8,919 bases of DNA, taken from Faecalibacterium sp. UBA7177. Its GTDB lineage: Bacteria; Bacillota; Clostridia; Oscillospirales; Ruminococcaceae. Each line of letters opens with the position of its first letter. The stretch's first letter is position 1. Location of the stretch: the NCBI GenBank assembly GCA_002491225.1, contig DKVN01000030.1, positions 1 through 8,919 of the forward strand, read 5' to 3'. Below the pieces are notes generated by a model that was not told the DNA's origin, made no database searches, and saw only the letters and a list, made by a program, of their open reading frames with translations. The position numbers and the translations under genes were made by a program. Of the stretch, positions 5,617-8,919 are shown one piece after another.

Positions 5617-8052
5617 CTACCCCACCGCGCGCTCGAGGGCCATGACGGCTACGGTGATATCGTCCGGGCGCTGGCCGGGGGCGAGGCGGGCGCGGGCGGT
5701 GTCGGCCAGGATGTCGGCGGCCTCCTGCGGGGTGTTGCCCACCGCGGCGCAGAGCGAGAGCTGTTGAGCGATCCAGCCGGTGCCGCCGGTGAGGGCCCCG
5801 TCGCTGAGCAGCACGATCCAATCCCCCGCGGCGAGGGCGAGGGTCTGCTGGCGGCCCACCACCTGCTCGAGGATGCCCACCGGCAGGCTGGCCCCCTCGA
5901 GCATCCGGGGCTCGCCGCCGCTGACCACAAAGCTCTGGGCCGCCCCCGCCTTAAAAAGGGCCGCCCGCCCGGTGTAGAGGTCGACCGTGAGCAGGTCGAG
6001 GGTGGCGCCGCCCTCCTCGTCGCTCTTGAGCGAGAGGGCCACGTTGACCAGCCGCGCCGCCGCCTCGGCCTCAAACCCGGCGGCCAGCAGCTTGGCGGCG
6101 AGGTTGGCGGCGAGGGCCCCGTCCACCGCGGCGGGCTGGCCGGTGCCCATGCCGTCGCACAGCAGCAGATGCGCGTTGCCAAAGCTGTCGCAGAACTGCC
6201 GGGAGGCGTCGCCGCTGACCTCGCCCCTGGCCGGGCGGCTGGCCAGCCCGAACTGCGGGCAGAGCAGCGGCTGCTCGGAAAAGGTGAGGGTGCTGACCGC
6301 CCGGCAGTGGGTCAGCTGGGGCGGCGCGAAGCTGCGGCGGCAGATGCGGCCCGCCTCGGCGGCCAATTCTGTGAGCTCCTCGGGCGAAAAGGGGGTGCGG
6401 TTGACCGTGACCCGCGCCTGCATCCGGCCCAGGGGGTCAAGGGTGACCGCGGTCTCGAGCGGCTCGAGCCCGAGCCCGACAAAAAAGGTTTGCAGCCGGG
6501 CGGTTTTGCCCTCGTCGAGGCTGGTGTCCCGGCCCAGCTGCTCGGCCATCTGGGCCAGCGCCCCGGCCACCGCGCCGTACTGCTCGGTGAGGGCGGCCCG
6601 CATGCTGCCCGCCTTGGCCCGCAGCTGGCGGCGGCTGCAGTACTGGGCCCAGGCCCGGCCCACCCCCGCGCAGAGCTGGGCCGGGTGCAGACAGCGGCAG
6701 AAGCTGCCGGGCAGCTGCTCGAGCGCCAGCCGCCCGCTGGCCTCCAAGGGCGCTTTCAGCTTGTAAAAGCCCTCGATGGTGGCGTCGTACTGTTTGCCCC
6801 AGCACGCCTCCCGCTGGGCGCACCCGGCGCAGACCTCCTGGGCGGTCTGGTCGATGACCCAGTTGAAGCCCTCGCCCCTGCCGGGCAGCTTATCATACAC
6901 GGCGTTGACCGTCTCGGCGAGGTCCGAGAGGGTCTCGGCCACCACGGTCAGCCGGCCGGCCGCCCCGGCAAGGCTGGGCTTGGCCTGGGCCTCGGGCGGC
7001 ACCTCGCCCTGAATGCGGGCGAGGAGGCGGCTGGGCAGCAGCCGCACCAGCGCCTCCACCACCGCCACGCTGCCCAGAAAGCGCAGGGCCGAAAGGGCAT
7101 TTGGCGCGGCCAGCACCCCGCCGAGGCAGCCCGCCAGAAAGAGGGCCGCCCCGCCCAACACCTCGCCCGGCGCGAACACCGCCGCCAGCACGCAGCCCGC
7201 GGCGGTGCCAAGCCCCGCGTAGGCAAGCTCGGGGCTGGCGGCCATCAGGGCGGTGGCCAGCGCCACCGAGAGCACTGCGGTATCCCGCACCCGGCCCCGC
7301 CCGGCGAGCGTAAGACCCGCCGCGCCAAACAGCACCAGGCCGGGCTGGAACATCCCGGCCCCGAACCGCTGCAGCGAAGCCACCCCGCAGCCCAGCGCCG
7401 CCAGCAGCGCCCCCTTGCGCCCGGCCGCGCCCTGCCCGGCCATCGCCCAGCCCAGGGCAAGGGCAAGGGCACACTCGCCCACCGCGGCCAGCGAATCGCT
7501 GAGGCTGCCAAGCCCGGCCAGCGAGAGCAGCAGCTGCACCGCCAACAGGCAGCCGCACCCGGCCGCCGCGCCCGGCCAGAAGCGCGCCTTGCCCAGCACC
7601 CGCCCGGCGGCGGCCGCCACCACCGCGCCTAAGTACCGGGCGGCGGCCACCGGCTCGAGCAGTAAGAGGCAGCCTGCGGCCGCCCCCGCCGCCGCGGCCA
7701 GCACGGTGGGCCGCCCGGCCGCCAGCACCAGCGCGAGGCCAAACGGGTGCAGGCTGCCGAACACCGCGCCGCCCGCCGCCAGCGCCCCGGCCAGCGCGGC
7801 GGCCGCCTGCCAGAGCAGGGCCGCAGCGCGGCTGTTGGCGGCGATACCAAGGCCGCCCGTTTTGCCGGTACGGCCGGTGCGGCCGGTTTGGCTGATCCCA
7901 TCGGCCCGATCGGGCCCGGCGGCCTCGGCGGTCTCCTCGGCCTCCGCGCCAAAGGCCCCGTCGGCCCCCTGCGCGGCGGGCCGGATCGCCCGCCAACGCT
8001 TCATCCATCCGCCCGGCTGGGGCCGGGCCGTTTTTTGCCGCAGTTTCTGCAT
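5617..8052 (-). CDS. spoIIE: Stage II sporulation protein E (SpoIIE), PP2C phosphatase
   Basis: Membrane-anchored serine phosphatase that dephosphorylates the anti-anti-sigma factor SpoIIAA at the polar septum, releasing sigma-F in the forespore; it also interacts with FtsZ. The protein has 811 aa from ATG 8052 (B. subtilis: 827), with RBS GAGGGGGAA 6 nt upstream; an in-frame GTG one codon earlier is possible. Residues 1-75 are cytoplasmic, with a low-complexity GRTGRTGKTG at 57-66. About ten membrane helices span roughly 76-340, then comes a regulatory region with C408-x2-C411-x5-C417-W. The C-terminal PP2C domain carries the metal-binding aspartates D615 (VSGD), D633 (DGMG), D751 (LSDG) and D797/D798 (DDITV); the 18-residue spacing of the first two equals that of B. 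subtilis D610 and D628. It therefore looks catalytically intact. tilS, hpt and ftsH, which often follow spoIIE, are absent here. Confidence 0.96.
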   Translation of the reverse strand: MQKLRQKTARPQPGGWMKRWRAIRPAAQGADGAFGAEAEETAEAAGPDRADGISQTGRTGRTGKTGGLGIAANSRAAALLWQAAAALAGALAAGGAVFGSLHPFGLALVLAAGRPTVLAAAAGAAAGCLLLLEPVAAARYLGAVVAAAAGRVLGKARFWPGAAAGCGCLLAVQLLLSLAGLGSLSDSLAAVGECALALALGWAMAGQGAAGRKGALLAALGCGVASLQRFGAGMFQPGLVLFGAAGLTLAGRGRVRDTAVLSVALATALMAASPELAYAGLGTAAGCVLAAVFAPGEVLGGAALFLAGCLGGVLAAPNALSALRFLGSVAVVEALVRLLPSRLLARIQGEVPPEAQAKPSLAGAAGRLTVVAETLSDLAETVNAVYDKLPGRGEGFNWVIDQTAQEVCAGCAQREACWGKQYDATIEGFYKLKAPLEASGRLALEQLPGSFCRCLHPAQLCAGVGRAWAQYCSRRQLRAKAGSMRAALTEQYGAVAGALAQMAEQLGRDTSLDEGKTARLQTFFVGLGLEPLETAVTLDPLGRMQARVTVNRTPFSPEELTELAAEAGRICRRSFAPPQLTHCRAVSTLTFSEQPLLCPQFGLASRPARGEVSGDASRQFCDSFGNAHLLLCDGMGTGQPAAVDGALAANLAAKLLAAGFEAEAAARLVNVALSLKSDEEGGATLDLLTVDLYTGRAALFKAGAAQSFVVSGGEPRMLEGASLPVGILEQVVGRQQTLALAAGDWIVLLSDGALTGGTGWIAQQLSLCAAVGNTPQEAADILADTARARLAPGQRPDDITVAVMALERAVG

Positions 8053-8060
8053 CACGCGTT

Positions 8061-8117
8061 CCCCCTCGTTTGGGGCAGGAAAAAACTTGGAGCAACACCG
8101 CCGTGCGGTTCTGCCCC
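8061..8117 (-). promoter_or_regulatory. spoIIE leader with two competing inverted repeats
   Basis: On the plus strand GGGG (8072-8075) pairs with CCCC of the spoIIE RBS region (8061-8065), and GGGGCAG (8072-8078) also pairs with CTGCCCC (8111-8117). In the minus-strand transcript the same stretch could thus either cover the RBS or pair upstream and free it. A small hairpin ACCGC-CGT-GCGGT (8097-8109) lies between. The minus-strand TACAGTATATG (8130-8140) might serve as a -10, but I find no convincing -35 or Spo0A box (TGTCGAA). Confidence 0.35.
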
Positions 8118-8182
8118 GCGCCCCTTTTGCATATACTGTAGGCCCGGTGGGGGGAATTTTTTGCCGGTTCGCATGAAGGCAC

Positions 8183-8223
8183 AAAAAAGCCGCCGCGCTC
8201 CCATTTTTCGGGGGCGCGGCGGC
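8183..8223 (-). terminator. Strong intrinsic terminator of gltX
   Basis: GCCGCCGCGC (8189-8198) and GCGCGGCGGC (8214-8223) are perfectly complementary, extended inward by four more pairs (one G-U) around a 7-nt loop. On the minus strand the stem is followed by six Ts (8188-8183). It lies about 48 nt after the gltX stop codon and separates gltX from spoIIE, so spoIIE should need its own promoter. A run of eight Gs (8233-8240) lies between the stop codon and the hairpin. Confidence 0.9.
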
Positions 8224-8270
8224 GGATTTTGCGGGGGGGGCGTTATAGCACGCTGCCAGAGCGGCGAATT

Positions 8271-8919
8271 TTACAGCGCCGCCAAAGCGGCGTCGATGCG
8301 GGCGAGCGTCTCGGGCTTGCCCAGCATGGCGGCGAGGTCGGTGCCGCCGCCGGGGGTGCGCTGCTTGCCCGAGAGCGCGATGCCCAAGGGATAGAGCAGC
8401 CAGCCGTTTTTGACCTCGAGCGCGGCGGCCTTCTCTTTGCAGGCCTCGAAGATGGCGTCCTTGTTCCAATCGGACTCGGCGAGACCCGCCAGCAGCCCGC
8501 GAAGCTCACTCAGGGCGGTGCGGGCGGTGTCCGGGGTGGTCTTTTGCTTTTTGTTCTCGTAGAGCTCGGGGCCAAAGGGCAGCGGCGCGTCAAAGAAATC
8601 CAGCTGGGGCGGGATGTCCTCCAGCACCTCGCAGCGGGGCTGGAGGTTTTGGCAGAGCAGGGCGCGGTCGATGGGGCGATGCACCGCCCGGCTGATGAAG
8701 GGGTCGGCCAGGGCGGCGAACCGCTCGGGCGGAAGGCGGCGGATGTACTCGGCGTTGATGGCCCGGAGCTTGGCGGTGTCGAAGATGGCGGGGCTCTTGC
8801 TGATGCCCTTTTCATCAAACAGCTTGACCATCTCGTCCAGGGTGAAGATCTCCTCCTCGCCCTTGGGGCTCCAGCCCAGCAGCAGGATGTAGTTGAGCAC
8901 CGCCTCGCTGAGGTAGCCC
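8271..8919 (-). CDS. gltX: Glutamyl-tRNA synthetase, C-terminal part (5' end outside window)
   Basis: C-terminal 215 residues of a bacterial class I glutamyl-tRNA synthetase, which charges tRNA(Glu), and in many Firmicutes also tRNA(Gln), with glutamate. The frame enters from the window edge as GYLSEAVLNYILLLGWSP, the stretch that normally follows the KMSKS-type motif closely, so HIGH and KMSKS lie beyond position 8919. The GTG at 8900-8898 is an internal Val, not a start. FTLDEMVKLFD (near 8840-8800) and the following helical anticodon-binding region are typical; GWLLYPLGIALSGKQRTPGG (near 8400-8340) resembles the usual WPIRVALSGxxxxPG segment. The protein ends at TAA 8273-8271. Whether it is a discriminating GluRS cannot be judged from this fragment. 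Confidence 0.93.
   Translation of the reverse strand, partial: GYLSEAVLNYILLLGWSPKGEEEIFTLDEMVKLFDEKGISKSPAIFDTAKLRAINAEYIRRLPPERFAALADPFISRAVHRPIDRALLCQNLQPRCEVLEDIPPQLDFFDAPLPFGPELYENKKQKTTPDTARTALSELRGLLAGLAESDWNKDAIFEACKEKAAALEVKNGWLLYPLGIALSGKQRTPGGGTDLAAMLGKPETLARIDAALAAL

Noticed and set aside
5764..7632. A 622-codon plus-strand open frame opposite spoIIE
   Set aside because: It is the antisense shadow of spoIIE, created by high GC. Its translation is dominated by Gly, Ala, Arg, Gln and His with no domain, while the opposite strand encodes a complete SpoIIE with all PP2C motifs.
8132..8137. Plus-strand TATACT between spoIIE and gltX as a promoter
   Set aside because: No credible -35 17 bp upstream and no plus-strand gene downstream.
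8233..8240. Run of eight Gs as a phase-variation tract
   Set aside because: It lies in the untranslated region after gltX, not in a coding frame or between promoter elements, so length changes would have no obvious effect.
8053..8469. N-terminal extension of the spoIIE frame up to 8469
   Set aside because: The extension would run through the gltX terminator and into gltX itself. ATG 8052 has a good RBS and gives the normal SpoIIE length.

Overview
The window is high-GC DNA from a spore-forming Firmicute, most likely a clostridial gut anaerobe of the Oscillospiraceae/Ruminococcaceae type. That reading rests on a complete spoIIE gene (found only in endospore formers), AGGAGG-type ribosome binding sites, sigma-A-like promoters of TTGACA/TATAAT type, and a GntR-ABC operon typical of Clostridia. 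The genus cannot be fixed from sequence reading alone. I see no IS element, phage gene, CRISPR array, tRNA or rRNA.

Layout from left to right. A PLP-dependent threonine/serine dehydratase (+, lacking only its first few codons) is followed, after a short gap with an extended -10 promoter, by a YbaK-type aminoacyl-tRNA deacylase (+). A 23-bp perfect hairpin then serves as a terminator shared with a convergent five-gene operon on the minus strand. In transcription order that operon is: YtrA-type GntR repressor (4564-4181), ABC ATPase (4188-3250), six-helix permease A (3246-2575), six-helix permease B (2561-1854) and a small DUF6440 protein (1824-1636). The spacings of 13 nt, 3 nt, an 8-nt overlap and 29 nt indicate a single transcript.

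The operon promoter is unusually clear: TTGACA, 17 bp, TATAGT on the minus strand, with the dyad ATTAC-TTGT-GTAAT directly downstream of the -10, where an autoregulating GntR protein would sit. A nitroreductase (+) is transcribed divergently from its own TTGAAA-17-TATACT promoter. Between its promoter and its start codon lies a hairpin that reads as an intrinsic terminator on the minus strand.

The right half of the window is on the minus strand. It holds spoIIE (811 aa, the PP2C phosphatase that activates sigma-F), which converges on the nitroreductase, and the C-terminal part of glutamyl-tRNA synthetase (gltX), which ends at a strong terminator before spoIIE. The spoIIE leader contains two overlapping inverted repeats, one of which would cover its ribosome binding site.

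The gene families are all known. The points most worth a second look are the operator/promoter arrangement of the GntR-ABC operon, the DUF6440 gene as its last member, the shared GLSMGATRR motif of its two permeases, the minus-strand terminator in the nitroreductase leader, and the competing hairpins ahead of spoIIE. Nothing here convincingly amounts to an undescribed system.
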